From: Staphylococcus condimenti
GTDB lineage: Bacteria; Bacillota; Bacilli; Staphylococcales; Staphylococcaceae
Reading direction: 5' to 3'
Length of the DNA stretch: 64,000 nucleotides
NCBI RefSeq assembly: GCF_001618885.1
Contig: NZ_CP015114.1
Location: 1,736,001 to 1,800,000, forward strand
The position numbers and the translations under genes are program-made. This document shows positions 43,795-52,862 of the stretch, one piece after another. Within the stretch, counting starts at the first letter, position 1. Each line of letters starts with the position of its first letter. A model generated the notes under the pieces. It saw only the letters and a list, made by a program, of their open reading frames with translations. It ran no database searches and was not told the DNA's origin.

Positions 43795-44547
43795 TTAATT
43801 CATTGTAAGACCGCCATCTACTGTAATGTTTTGCCCAGTAATGCCTTTAGCTGATTCAGATACTAGATAAGCAACCATGTTGGCAACATCTTGAGGTGTT
43901 GTCACTTTTTTCAACGGTGTAGTTTGTGCAATTAAGTCAAAGACTTCTGGTGTAGTTACAGCACTTGCATCTGTTGTTTTTAAAAGTCCTCCTGAAACAA
44001 CATTTGCTGTAATACCATATTGTCCTAATTCAGATGCGATATTGCGCGTGAAGCCGATTAAGGCAGCTTTTGCAGTTGTATATTCATGATAAGGAACTAC
44101 AGGATTCTGATAAAGATTAGTACCAATACTTACAATACTTCCGCTTTGATGTTCAATAAATTGAGGAACAACACTTTGAACCACATTAAATGCTGCTTTT
44201 AATGTGCCGTCAATTTGTTGTTGATAGTCTTCCCAACTCATATCAGGAAAGGCTTTTTGTGCTGTTGGATCAAATTTAAAACCAACAAGTGCATTGTTCA
44301 CAACTGCATCAATACGGCCGAACTTCTCAGTTCCTTCTTTTACCAGCTGGTCTACTTCTTTACGGTCAGTTACATCTGCTTGCAATGCAATAGCCTGTTC
44401 ATTTCCAATTTCTTTTGCAAGTTGTTCAGCAGCTTCTTTACTTTGGTTATAATCAATGATGATATTGAAACCTTGCTCAGCAAGTGTTTTGCTGATTACT
44501 TCACCTAACCCACGTGCACCGCCTGTTACGAGTACTGTTTTTGCCAT
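43795..44547 (-). CDS. SDR family oxidoreductase under a TPP riboswitch
   Basis: A 250-aa short-chain dehydrogenase: VTGGARGLG cofactor loop, 'NNALVGF' (Gly of NNAG replaced by Leu), catalytic Tyr and Lys in 'YHEYTTAKAALIG', and 'ITGQNITVDGG' at the end. By family it resembles 3-oxoacyl-ACP reductase-like proteins, but the genomic control points to vitamin metabolism. Start at ATG 44547: GGGAG is 9 bases before it, while the earlier ATG at 44553 is too close. It is the first gene behind the riboswitch terminator and is followed by the LLM monooxygenase. Confidence 0.87.
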   Translation of the reverse strand: MAKTVLVTGGARGLGEVISKTLAEQGFNIIIDYNQSKEAAEQLAKEIGNEQAIALQADVTDRKEVDQLVKEGTEKFGRIDAVVNNALVGFKFDPTAQKAFPDMSWEDYQQQIDGTLKAAFNVVQSVVPQFIEHQSGSIVSIGTNLYQNPVVPYHEYTTAKAALIGFTRNIASELGQYGITANVVSGGLLKTTDASAVTTPEVFDLIAQTTPLKKVTTPQDVANMVAYLVSESAKGITGQNITVDGGLTMN

Positions 44548-44580
44548 ATTCATCCGCTCCCTTTTTCTATAAATGAACAT

Positions 44581-44757
44581 AAAAAAATACGCATGATTAC
44601 TAGAATCAGCGTAGGCAGAGAGCAGTCTGCGGTCTGTATAAAAGCAAACCAGTGCATACTGCGGTTATCTCACACTTTCCTACGCTAGTTTCAGCTAGAT
44701 CAGGTTCAAAGGGTCTGAGGAAATCCTCATCTCAGTTTAAAAAACACCCCTAGTGCG
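44581..44757 (-). promoter_or_regulatory. TPP riboswitch (THI element) with terminator platform
   Basis: Read on the minus strand, the aptamer (about 44757-44670) has P1 arms CACT/AGTG, the CTGAGA motif, 'ACCCTTTGAACCTGATCTAG' and GCGTAGGAAAG, all hallmarks of TPP riboswitches. Downstream a hairpin ACGCTGATT/AATCATGCGT at 44588-44612 followed by seven T is a terminator. The aptamer segment GCGTAGG (44679-44685) is perfectly complementary to CCTACGC in the terminator 5' arm (44609-44615). This gives an antiterminator when TPP is absent. It predicts repression of the SDR and LLM genes by thiamine pyrophosphate. Confidence 0.9.
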
Positions 44758-44906
44758 TATTATTTTGTTACTTTCAATGTAGCTTGATTTTGTAGACGTG
44801 TCAAGAAAGGGCACTATTAACATTTTAAGCGTGAAAACAAGATGGTGAAAGTGTTATGATAGAAAGGAATTCTAGCAGATAATTTTAGATGAATGGAGGG
44901 ATTTGA

Positions 44907-45104
44907 ATGTTCTGGTTAGGAATGTCATTCCCAATCTTGGCAGTAGGTTTCATTGTGATGGCTGTACGTGAAGAAAAGAAACGTAAAGCAAAGCAAAAAG
45001 AAAAAGAAGCAAAATGGGAAGCAGAAAAAGCGCATGAAAATAGCGGAACGTCAGATGAATCTACAAATCATCATTCGAATGCCGAGAAAGAAGTTAAGCA
45101 TTAA
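44907..45104 (+). CDS. small membrane protein with charged tail (65 aa)
   Basis: One N-terminal hydrophobic helix (residues 2-20), then a Lys/Glu-rich helical stretch ('REEKKRKAKQKEKEAKWEAE') and a polar Ser/His tail. ATGGAGGGA precedes the start. No family recognised; resembles small single-pass staphylococcal proteins. Confidence 0.65.
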   Translation: MFWLGMSFPILAVGFIVMAVREEKKRKAKQKEKEAKWEAEKAHENSGTSDESTNHHSNAEKEVKH

Positions 45105-45116
45105 TTGAATATATGA

Positions 45117-45146
45117 CAAAAGGCTAGCTGTGTTGCTAGCCTTTTT
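45117..45146. terminator. bidirectional terminator overlapping the SdpI-like gene end
   Basis: AAAGGCTAGC...GCTAGCCTTT. The stop codon of the minus-strand gene (45136-45138) lies inside the stem. Confidence 0.88.
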
Positions 45147-45489
45147 GTTTGTGATTGAAGTTGTAAAGTTTGATTTCGGTAAGGGCAATAATTAATCCAG
45201 TGCCTATTAAATAAACTAGAACTTGTATCCAAAATGATATTTGTTTATATGAGGTTATTAAATCAAACCAAATCCATATAAAACTTATTATTAAGAATAT
45301 AATGTGGATTCGTTTGAAATTTTGTTGAAAATATTTTTGAGCAACAGTCCATGCTTCTGATGATTTCAACGATGATGGTGTACGATAACCGATAAGTAAA
45401 TTACGTTGATTTATAACATCCTTGTCGATGAGGCGAAAGATTAAATAATTGACGATTAGAATTAATAATGTGATGCCGAATAATAACAT
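45136..45489 (-). CDS. SdpI family membrane protein
   Basis: A 117-aa protein with three hydrophobic segments. The family motif is 'NLLIGYRTPSSLKSSEAWTV' followed by AQKYF, as in SdpI/YfhL proteins. SdpI of Bacillus gives immunity to the SDP toxin, but short homologues are widespread without a toxin partner, and none is visible here. Start ATG 45489 follows AGAGAGG; the upstream codons to 45558 add an implausible hydrophobic leader. Confidence 0.8.
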   Translation of the reverse strand: MLLFGITLLILIVNYLIFRLIDKDVINQRNLLIGYRTPSSLKSSEAWTVAQKYFQQNFKRIHIIFLIISFIWIWFDLITSYKQISFWIQVLVYLIGTGLIIALTEIKLYNFNHKQKG

Positions 45490-45625
45490 GATGAATTCCT
45501 CTCTTATATTTATTCTAAATATAAGATAAAAAGAAAAGCAATACAATATTATATTCATTTTTTAAAGGAATATTCAATATGATAAGCTAACAATGTGAGA
45601 TGAGTAATGTAAGGAGGGGGATTAT

Positions 45626-45874
45626 ATGGCTAAATCAAAACTGGAACATGAAAATGAAATGCGTCAATCTGTTTTTTGGAGAAAAGGATTTATACCAATT
45701 TACTTTATTGCAGCTTTACTTTTGTTTTTACTATTTCATTTTTATATTGGTGCTAGTCCTTCTATTTACTTGATCATGTTATTTTTAATTGGTTTAGGTA
45801 TTGCTTCGATTATTTATAATAACAACAAGAAAAGTGTACATATTAAGAACAATAGAGATGAAAACAAGCTGTGA
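45626..45874 (+). CDS. small membrane protein (82 aa)
   Basis: Charged N-terminus (about 20 aa), two hydrophobic helices (about 22-42 and 46-64) and a basic Asn-rich tail. GGAGGGGG precedes the ATG. The last codons form the 5' arm of the terminator. No family recognised. Confidence 0.65.
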   Translation: MAKSKLEHENEMRQSVFWRKGFIPIYFIAALLLFLLFHFYIGASPSIYLIMLFLIGLGIASIIYNNNKKSVHIKNNRDENKL

Positions 45875-45893
45875 ATCAACAGCTTGTTTTTTA
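45863..45893 (+). terminator. terminator overlapping the end of the 82-aa gene
   Basis: ACAAGCTGT...ACAGCTTGT followed by TTTTT. Confidence 0.85.
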
Positions 45894-46005
45894 TTATGAA
45901 TGCACAAAATTGTTTCTTTAATATTTACCGACTAAATCTTTAAGATTAGGTTATAATTATAAAAATAAGAAAATTCAGACATCTAAAATAAAAGGGGTTT
46001 TGTTT

Positions 46006-47430
46006 ATGGGAGAGACAACAGAAACAAAGAGGAAGACAAAATCATCGAAACAAAAGAAATTTCAGTTTAAAACACCGCATACCTATGCCTTATTAATGAT
46101 GATTATCGCTGTAGCCTGTATTTTAACGTATATCATTCCTGCCGGTGAATATAAGCGTGAAGAAAAAGGAGGGCAAACGCTTGTAGTACCTGGTTCTTAT
46201 CATGAAATTGCACAACATGGCGTATCATTTTTAGATTTATTTCGTGCAGTACCAGAAGGGCTATTAACTGGTGGAGAAATTGTATTTTATATCTTTTTGG
46301 TTGGGGGAGCTTTTGGCATTGTACATAGAACAGGCGCTTTTGAAAATGGAATCAATCAAGCCATCAAGTCATTAGGATCATCTAAAATTTTAATGATTCC
46401 ACTTACAATGACAGTTTTCTCGATATTAGGTTTTTCGATAGGGTTAGCAGAAGAAACTATTATTTTTGTGCCTATTGGTGTCATCATTGCACGCACGTTG
46501 GGATATGATGCGATGACTGGTGCAGCTATGGTAATACTCGGTGCTGCCAGCGGATTTATTGGCGGAATGCTTAACCCATTTACTGTTGGGGTTGCACAAA
46601 CCGTTGCCGAATTACCGATGTTTTCAGGTTGGGGACTGAGAACTATTATTTATCTGTTTATTTTAGCGGCGGCGATTAGTACAGTTTTAATCTATGCTCG
46701 AAAAGTAAAACGTAATCCGAAGAAAAGTATTGTCTATCAGCTTGAAAAAGAAGAAGGGAACAGCCATAAAGAAATAAACTACGAAAGATTCACTAAACGA
46801 CAAGCATTGGCACTCAGTATGATTGTCTTAGCTATTATTTTTAATGTCTATGGAATCTTTCGTTATGAATGGACATTCAATCAAATGAGCGCAAACTTTG
46901 TGTTGGCAGGTTTACTTGCAGGATTAATTAGCGGGCTCGGTTTAAATGGTACATTTGATGCGTTCATCGATGGTATGAAAGACATACTTTTTGGGGCAAT
47001 GATTGTAGGGTTCGCTAAAGGTATCGTAGTTATTTTAGAACAAGGAAAGATTATCGATAGTATTATCCATGGCATGACTACATTATTAAATGATGTGCCT
47101 TCATCTATTGTGATTATCGTGATGTTTGTCTTCCAGTTTTTCCTGAACTTCTTTATACCGTCAGGTTCAGGACAGGCATTAACTACAATGCCATTAATGG
47201 TACCCATTTCGGATTTACTGCATATTAATAGACAATTAACTGTACTTGCCTTCCAATATGGTGATTCTATTAGTAATGTGCTCTTCCCGACGTCTGCTAT
47301 CTTAATGGGGGCACTTGCAGTAGCTAAAATTTCTTACGTTCAGTGGTTGAAATTCGCTTGGAAACTCATTGCTGTATGGGCAATTATTTGTGCAATAGCC
47401 ATGTCTATCGCATTACTTGCAGGTTATTAA
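46006..47430 (+). CDS. YfcC family (DcuC/ArcD-like) transporter
   Basis: A 474-aa carrier with about 12 hydrophobic segments. 'KTPHTYALLMMIIAVACILT' then YIIPAGEY marks the YfcC start. 'EETIIFVPIGVIIARTLGYD' and 'PSGSGQALTTMPLMVP' fit the ion-transporter superfamily. Probably a carboxylate or basic amino-acid/peptide carrier; the substrate is unsettled. The ATG at 46006 has AAAGGGG 8 bases before, so the TTG at 46000 is rejected. Confidence 0.87.
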   Translation: MGETTETKRKTKSSKQKKFQFKTPHTYALLMMIIAVACILTYIIPAGEYKREEKGGQTLVVPGSYHEIAQHGVSFLDLFRAVPEGLLTGGEIVFYIFLVGGAFGIVHRTGAFENGINQAIKSLGSSKILMIPLTMTVFSILGFSIGLAEETIIFVPIGVIIARTLGYDAMTGAAMVILGAASGFIGGMLNPFTVGVAQTVAELPMFSGWGLRTIIYLFILAAAISTVLIYARKVKRNPKKSIVYQLEKEEGNSHKEINYERFTKRQALALSMIVLAIIFNVYGIFRYEWTFNQMSANFVLAGLLAGLISGLGLNGTFDAFIDGMKDILFGAMIVGFAKGIVVILEQGKIIDSIIHGMTTLLNDVPSSIVIIVMFVFQFFLNFFIPSGSGQALTTMPLMVPISDLLHINRQLTVLAFQYGDSISNVLFPTSAILMGALAVAKISYVQWLKFAWKLIAVWAIICAIAMSIALLAGY

Positions 47431-47560
47431 ACAAAAGCTACACATCACAAATAATGTTGTTTATGCTTACATTTTGAACGAATTATTAAAACAAATTTTT
47501 ATTGAAAAAAACAAATTTGAATAAAGAATGACAGAATGTAAATTCTATTTTAAGTTTTCG

Positions 47561-47601
47561 AAAAAGAGGCATGTTATTAAATGACATTTGTCTCTTTTTC
47601 G
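47561..47601. terminator. hairpin terminator between YfcC and crtM
   Basis: GAAAAAGAG...CTCTTTTTC arms around an imperfect inner stem. Confidence 0.6.
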
Positions 47602-47660
47602 CTTAATATGTAACACAAGTTTCTTTTAAGTTCGAATAATGACAACAAGGTGTGATTTTT

Positions 47661-48524
47661 GTGGAACAAACAGTAAATGAGGATTATGACTATTGCAGAC
47701 GTATTATGGAAGAGTATTCTAAAACATTCTTCTATGCATTCAATAATCTTCCCGAAAGTGAACGTAAAGCGATATGGGCAATCTATGCAGTTTGCCGTAT
47801 GATAGATGACAGTATAGATGAATATGAGGATCCTGAACGTTTAAAAGCTATCCGTGAAGATCTAGACGCTATATATACAGGACAATCTGAAATCAAACAA
47901 TTTAAAAGTGATGCGCATGTGATGAGAGCATTTGGTGATACGTTACAATTTTATTCTGTTCCGCAACATGCATTTGTAACCTTAATGGATTATGTAGAAC
48001 AGGATTTAACCATGACAACACTGCCTACAGATCAAGCATTGTATGCATATTGTTATGGTGTTGCCGGAACAATAGGAGAACTTTTAACACCTGTGTTAGC
48101 AGAACCACAATATCGCGAAACTGCAGATACAGTCGGTATTGAATTAGGTAAAGCTTTACAGATTACTAATATTTTAAGAGATGTGGGTGAAGATTATAAA
48201 AATAATCGTGTGTATTTAAGTGCTGAACGTCTTGAGAAATATCAAGTAGATTTAAAAGAAGTTTTTCATAAAGGTGTCACTCAGAATTATATAGATTTAT
48301 GGGAAAGTTACGCACGAGATGCTGATGATATGTATGAACATGCACTTAATAATCTGCATTACTTTTATCCAAAAGCACGTCCGATTATTGAACTGGCAGC
48401 TGAAGCGTATCGTGAGATTTTGCCTGTAGTACGTAAACAAAAATATTCGTTGCATAAGCGAGCTTATGTAAATCGATTGAAAAAAGGGCGTATTTATCGA
48501 CGTGTTATGAAAAACTATAAATAA
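47661..48524 (+). CDS. crtM: dehydrosqualene (squalene/phytoene) synthase, CrtM-like
   Basis: A 287-aa head-to-head prenyl synthase. Two Asp-rich motifs are intact: DDSIDEYED (near residue 50) and NILRDVGEDYKNNR (near 172), which bind the diphosphates through Mg2+. 'YCYGVAGTIGELLTP' matches S. aureus CrtM, which joins two farnesyl diphosphates. It starts with GTG after AAGGTG. In S. aureus crtM lies in the staphyloxanthin operon crtOPQMN; here no desaturase or other crt gene is within the window, so the product's fate is unclear. Confidence 0.85.
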   Translation: MEQTVNEDYDYCRRIMEEYSKTFFYAFNNLPESERKAIWAIYAVCRMIDDSIDEYEDPERLKAIREDLDAIYTGQSEIKQFKSDAHVMRAFGDTLQFYSVPQHAFVTLMDYVEQDLTMTTLPTDQALYAYCYGVAGTIGELLTPVLAEPQYRETADTVGIELGKALQITNILRDVGEDYKNNRVYLSAERLEKYQVDLKEVFHKGVTQNYIDLWESYARDADDMYEHALNNLHYFYPKARPIIELAAEAYREILPVVRKQKYSLHKRAYVNRLKKGRIYRRVMKNYK

Positions 48525-48530
48525 AAAAAC

Positions 48531-48563
48531 AACTTCTGCTCAAAAATCGAGCAGAAGTTTTTG
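48531..48563 (+). terminator. terminator of crtM
   Basis: AACTTCTGCTC...GAGCAGAAGTT followed by TTT. Confidence 0.9.
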
Positions 48564-48602
48564 TGTTAAAAGACCATTTCCCAGGAAATGATCCTTTAAA
48601 TA

Positions 48603-49028
48603 TTAATCGAATTCTACTAATTGCGGTCCATCTTCAGAATCACTGTTCATTAATTTGATTGAAGTTGGAACAGCTCTGATGACACATAATTTAGGATCTG
48701 ATTTTGATTGAAAGAATGATTTGTCTTGTTCTTCCCAAATCCAATCAATAACATCAGGGTCTTCAGTCACCTCTAAGTTAGCATAAATTTCTAGGAAACT
48801 ATGATTCTTAGTATCATCATAACCAAGTAAGATATGCGCAATTGGGTTCTTTTCAATTTCTTCTATCTTCAAAGAGTCTCTGCTTGTTTTAGTATAAAGG
48901 TCAAATTCTTGATCGTAGAAAATCATATATCGACTATCAGGAACATTGTCTTGTGAAGTGGATAATACACCAATACGAGATGCTTTCATAATTTCTTTGA
49001 TTTTTTTCAATACTACTTCTCTATCCAT
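48603..49028 (-). CDS. pyridoxamine 5'-phosphate oxidase-fold (general stress) protein
   Basis: A 141-aa split-barrel flavin-binding protein. 'IMKASRIGVLSTSQDNVPDS' is followed by RYMIFYDQEFDLYTKTSRDS and 'AHILLGYD', as in the general stress protein 26 / PNPOx-like family. Probably binds FMN or a deazaflavin; the substrate is unknown. AGAGAGG precedes the ATG. Monocistronic. Confidence 0.8.
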   Translation of the reverse strand: MDREVVLKKIKEIMKASRIGVLSTSQDNVPDSRYMIFYDQEFDLYTKTSRDSLKIEEIEKNPIAHILLGYDDTKNHSFLEIYANLEVTEDPDVIDWIWEEQDKSFFQSKSDPKLCVIRAVPTSIKLMNSDSEDGPQLVEFD

Positions 49029-49164
49029 TTAACCTCACCTCTCTTTAAATATTTACCCGTTTCAAATTATATTAAAGAGAATTATAGAAAATTAGTATTT
49101 TGTTTTGATGTAAAATGTAAAACAAATATAATGGAGTTAAGAAAACGTAAATGAGGGTGAGTGC

Positions 49165-50346
49165 ATGAGAGTTAAAAAAATAGTAATTGCTCCAGATTCA
49201 TTTAAGGAAAGTTTGTCAGCAGCAGAAGCAGGACGAGCATTGCAAATGGGTTTAAGTGCAGTGCTTCCTGAATCAGTCGATTATGATATTGTACCAATGG
49301 CAGATGGCGGTGAAGGTACGATGCAGTCACTGCACTCTGCACTTGGTGGCGATTATCAAAAGATCAAAGTGGATAATGCCCTGGGTGAAGAGATAAGTGC
49401 TCAATATTCTTATGTGTTCAATCAAAATACAGCAATCATCGAATTGGCTGAAGCTTCAGGACTAGAACGAATCTTTGAAAAGGACCGAAATCCTTTATTA
49501 ACTTCTACTTTCGGAACAGGACAGATCATTCAAGATGCATTAGATAAGGGTGCTGAAAAAATCATTTTAGGTATTGGAGGCAGTGCGACGAATGATGGCG
49601 GCACAGGTATGCTGCGTGCATTAGGTGTGAGATTTTTCGATGAAAATGAAGAAGCATTACCTGGCGGCGGTGCATCTTTAAAACGTTTAAATCGAATTGA
49701 TACAAGTGAAATGGACCCACGTATTAAAGATGTGGAATTTGAAATTGTTTGTGATGTAGATAATCCGTTATTAGGTGAACGCGGCGCTACTAAAACATAT
49801 GGTGTACAAAAAGGCGCTTCTGAAACAGATTTGGAAACGCTAGAAGCAGCGCTTACGCAATACCGTGATGTATTAGAGCAAACCTTTAATCATGATTATT
49901 CTGAAGTACCCGGTGCAGGAGCAGCAGGCGGCACAGGAATAGCATTACTCGCTTTCTTTTCAGCAGCACTTACACGTGGTATTGATGTTGTACTTAAAGA
50001 AACAAAATTAGAAGAAAGATTAAAAAACGCAGATTTATGTATTACTGGAGAAGGTAAGATAGACACGCAGACGATTTATGGTAAAACGCCGATTGGTGTG
50101 GCAGAAGCAGCTAAACGTCGTGGCGTGCCTGTTGTAGCAGTCTGCGGCGTAGTGGGCGAAGATTATGAAATCGTACATGATTATGGTATTTCTTATGTTT
50201 TTTCACTCGTAGGCAGAGACGATAAAAATAAGCAGGCAGATAAACCTTCTAAAAAAGAAATTTCAGATGCAATAGAAAACGGATTTAGTCATATGGTGGA
50301 AAAGGGCAGAGAAATTGGTGAATGGCTTCAAGATAAATCATTATAA
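49165..50346 (+). CDS. glycerate kinase
   Basis: A 393-aa kinase of the GlxK/GarK family, phosphorylating D-glycerate with ATP. 'KIVIAPDSFKESLSAAEAGR' is the N-terminal signature. 'MADGGEGT', 'GIGGSATNDGGTGMLRALG' and 'GAGAAGGTG' follow, as does 'ITGEGKIDTQTIYGKTPIGV' in the C-terminal part. Length and motif order are normal for the family. Monocistronic with a strong terminator. Confidence 0.93.
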   Translation: MRVKKIVIAPDSFKESLSAAEAGRALQMGLSAVLPESVDYDIVPMADGGEGTMQSLHSALGGDYQKIKVDNALGEEISAQYSYVFNQNTAIIELAEASGLERIFEKDRNPLLTSTFGTGQIIQDALDKGAEKIILGIGGSATNDGGTGMLRALGVRFFDENEEALPGGGASLKRLNRIDTSEMDPRIKDVEFEIVCDVDNPLLGERGATKTYGVQKGASETDLETLEAALTQYRDVLEQTFNHDYSEVPGAGAAGGTGIALLAFFSAALTRGIDVVLKETKLEERLKNADLCITGEGKIDTQTIYGKTPIGVAEAAKRRGVPVVAVCGVVGEDYEIVHDYGISYVFSLVGRDDKNKQADKPSKKEISDAIENGFSHMVEKGREIGEWLQDKSL

Positions 50347-50387
50347 ATTGTAATGAGATTCGATAGAGAAATAATTTTCAGAAGTAA

Positions 50388-50428
50388 AAGGCAGATTTTC
50401 TTAATGATAAATGAAAATCTGCCTTTTT
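50388..50428 (+). terminator. terminator of glycerate kinase gene
   Basis: AAGGCAGATTTTC...GAAAATCTGCCTT followed by TTT. Confidence 0.92.
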
Positions 50429-50681
50429 GTTTCATAAAGTAGATTTCAATAAACTAAGATAAACAATTTTTGAAAAAGAACTCATCTGCATATGCACCCT
50501 CAATAACTTTACAGAAGAAATTGATAACAAGAAATACATTTACCAGAAAGTCATCTTTACAAAAAAATAATCTTTTAAAAGGCTATAAATGTAACCGTTT
50601 CACTCTTTGTTATATAAGTGTTTTATCATTTTAACGTTACTTCCTTCATCAAAAAACTTCTAAAAAAATGAAATTTTTCTG

Positions 50682-50710
50682 TTGACGAATGCTTTTTAAC
50701 GGTTTATTAT
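50682..50710 (+). promoter_or_regulatory. promoter of the YhgE/Pip gene
   Basis: TTGACG and TATTAT separated by 17 bases, followed by the first operator. The gap 50429-50681 holds nothing else I can assign beyond a weak cre-like TGTAACCGTTTCA near 50589. Confidence 0.7.
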
Positions 50711-50718
50711 TGTAAATC

Positions 50719-50733
50719 GTACACAGGGTGTAC
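50719..50733. promoter_or_regulatory. operator 1, inverted repeat
   Basis: GTACAC-AGG-GTGTAC, perfect 6-bp arms, 8 bases after the -10 box. Confidence 0.65.
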
Positions 50734-50818
50734 TATTAAAAAAACGACTTTAATAAAGCATCACACGACGTATAAAGAAGTTACGATTACACGCAAACGC
50801 GTATCATAATGTCTGGTT

Positions 50819-50833
50819 GTACAATGGGTGTAC
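50819..50833. promoter_or_regulatory. operator 2, inverted repeat
   Basis: GTACA-ATGGG-TGTAC, same 5-bp arms as operator 1, exactly 100 bases downstream and 29 bases before the start codon. Confidence 0.6.
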
Positions 50834-50861
50834 TTTTAGGAAAGTAAGGAGAGAGTAGAAA

Positions 50862-52295
50862 ATGTTTAATGAGTTTAAATTAATGAAAAACAATAAAATG
50901 TTGATTGTGGCATTAATTGCAATCGGATTATTGCCGCTTATTTATGTAGCGTTATTTGTGGGATCAATTTGGGATCCATATGATAAAACAGATAATTTGA
51001 AAATCTCGATTGTAAACCAAGATAAATCAGCAACGTTCCAAGACAAAAAATTAACCATCGGAGATGACTTGGTTGATAAATTAAAAGATAATAAAAAATT
51101 CACATTCCAAGAAGTCTCTAAAGAAACAGCAAGAAAGCAATTGAAAAATGGTAAATCATTAGGAACTATCATTATTCCTGAGAATACGTCAAAAAATGCA
51201 ACAACATTATTAGATGAACACCCCAAAAAAATTCATTTAGAAACACAAGTCAACCCTGGTTCTAGTTTTACAGGAAGTCAAGCAGCACAAAAAGCAATTG
51301 ATACTGTAACAAAAACAATGCAAAATAATGTGCGTGAAGAATATTTAGGTGAATTATTCAAAGCAAATAAACAATCTAAACAAGGTTATACTGATACTTC
51401 AAATGCATTAGGTCAAATGTCTGATGCAGAAGGACAATTAATTGATGGTAATAACCAAGTAACTGATGGATTGAAACAAATGGCACCGATGGCTGGCGCA
51501 CAAGGGCAACAGTTACTGCAAGGTAATGAGAAAGTAACAAGCGGCTTACAAGAATTACAGCAAAATAATAATCAATTGAAATCAAAAATTGATGATGCAG
51601 TTCAAAAACAAACAGATATGCATTTCGAAAAAGCAAATAAAAAAGCATTAAATGATATTGAAGATGTTGATCAAAATAATATTACAAAAGCAGACCATTA
51701 CGGTGAAACAGTATTGCCTTATATGGCTTCTGTAGGTTTATTCGTAGGTGCGGTATCATTCGCAGCGATTTATCCGCTTACTAAAACAATGAACCCTGAA
51801 ACAAGACCTTGGAAACAAATACTAGGTAAAATATTACTTTACGTAATACAAGGTACTTTTGCAGCAATCTTAATGAGTTTATGGGTTATCTTCGGACTCG
51901 GCTTAGATATTGAAAATATGGGTCACTTCTTATTAGTGGGTATTTTCTGGAGTATTGCGGCATTGTCTCTTACTTCACTCTTAGTGTTGTTCTTAGACCG
52001 TGTCGGACTCTTCTTAGCAATGCTTGTACTTGTATTGCAATTGAGTTCAAGTGAAGGTATGTTCCCGATTGAGATGTCAGCGGCATTCTTCCGCTTTATC
52101 CATCCATTCTCACCAATGTCATATGCCATTCAAGGTTTCCGTGAAGCAATCTTCACAAATGCAGGACACTTCAGTTTCGGATTTGTAATGATTGCACTTG
52201 GCAGTATTGCAGTCGTTTCAATGTTATTGCAATATTTAACATTGATTTGGTTTAACAAACGCGGCAAACCGCTAATCCAAATGAGTTTCAATTAA
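50862..52295 (+). CDS. YhgE/Pip-type membrane protein (ABC-2-like exporter or phage receptor family)
   Basis: A 477-aa protein. One N-terminal helix (about 13-33) is followed by a large extracytoplasmic domain with coiled-coil-like stretches ('SKQGYTDTSNALGQMSDAEG', about 35-280). Five hydrophobic segments form the C-terminal ABC-2-like part (about 285-470). 'KIHLETQVNPGSSFTGSQAA' is typical of YhgE. At 477 aa it is shorter than YhgE of Bacillus (about 775), lacking much of the coiled coil. AAGGAGAGAG precedes the ATG. Two GTACA..TGTAC operators suggest tight repression, probably by the MarR or TetR protein encoded downstream. Confidence 0.82.
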   Translation: MFNEFKLMKNNKMLIVALIAIGLLPLIYVALFVGSIWDPYDKTDNLKISIVNQDKSATFQDKKLTIGDDLVDKLKDNKKFTFQEVSKETARKQLKNGKSLGTIIIPENTSKNATTLLDEHPKKIHLETQVNPGSSFTGSQAAQKAIDTVTKTMQNNVREEYLGELFKANKQSKQGYTDTSNALGQMSDAEGQLIDGNNQVTDGLKQMAPMAGAQGQQLLQGNEKVTSGLQELQQNNNQLKSKIDDAVQKQTDMHFEKANKKALNDIEDVDQNNITKADHYGETVLPYMASVGLFVGAVSFAAIYPLTKTMNPETRPWKQILGKILLYVIQGTFAAILMSLWVIFGLGLDIENMGHFLLVGIFWSIAALSLTSLLVLFLDRVGLFLAMLVLVLQLSSSEGMFPIEMSAAFFRFIHPFSPMSYAIQGFREAIFTNAGHFSFGFVMIALGSIAVVSMLLQYLTLIWFNKRGKPLIQMSFN

Positions 52296-52383
52296 AAGCA
52301 AGCAATATATCTGGATGTAACTAAAGTAGGACACGATAAACTGTTATACTAGGATTAGTGATAAATTGAATGGAGGCATAGTC

Positions 52384-52842
52384 ATGACATATGATATGCA
52401 AGAAGCGCTGACGCGTTTCGACCTCATTTTGATGAGTATAAACAAGACGATTTCAGAATTGCTGCAAGAAACGGGTTTGGAATACACAATTTCGCGCGAA
52501 CAAATGGAAGCACTCATTATTATACGCACTTGCCGTCAAGTTACAGTGAATGAATTAGCTGAGAAGCAAGGCATTTTTAAGACTGCTGCTTCTAAACGCA
52601 TTAATAAATTAGAAAAACTAGGATTGGTAAAACGTGTAGAGAGTGAAAATAAACGTATTAAATTGATGCATTTGACAGAAGAAGGCACAAGATTTTTAGA
52701 TGAAGTAAAACGAAAGTTATCGAGTGTTGTTGAAGAAAGTTTAAATGGTTTATTTTCAATAGAAGAAATTAATGACTTCGTCAGCAAATTAGAGGATATC
52801 GAAAAGGCTTTAAAAAGCAGAAAAAGATATATACACGATTGA
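52384..52842 (+). CDS. MarR family regulator
   Basis: A 152-aa winged-helix regulator. 'ISREQMEALIIIRTCRQVTV' leads into NELAEKQGIFKTAASKRINKLEKLGLVKR, the recognition helix region, and then the wing 'ESENKRIKLMHLTEEG'. Start ATG 52384 follows TGGAGGC. It lies 90 bases after the YhgE-like gene with no terminator seen between, so cotranscription and feedback control are plausible. Confidence 0.87.
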   Translation: MTYDMQEALTRFDLILMSINKTISELLQETGLEYTISREQMEALIIIRTCRQVTVNELAEKQGIFKTAASKRINKLEKLGLVKRVESENKRIKLMHLTEEGTRFLDEVKRKLSSVVEESLNGLFSIEEINDFVSKLEDIEKALKSRKRYIHD

Positions 52843-52862
52843 TTATGATAGGTATTAGAAAT

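Noticed and set aside
45136-45489. Immunity gene of an SDP-type cannibalism locus
   Set aside because: No sdpC-like toxin or sdpR regulator nearby; short SdpI homologues are common on their own.
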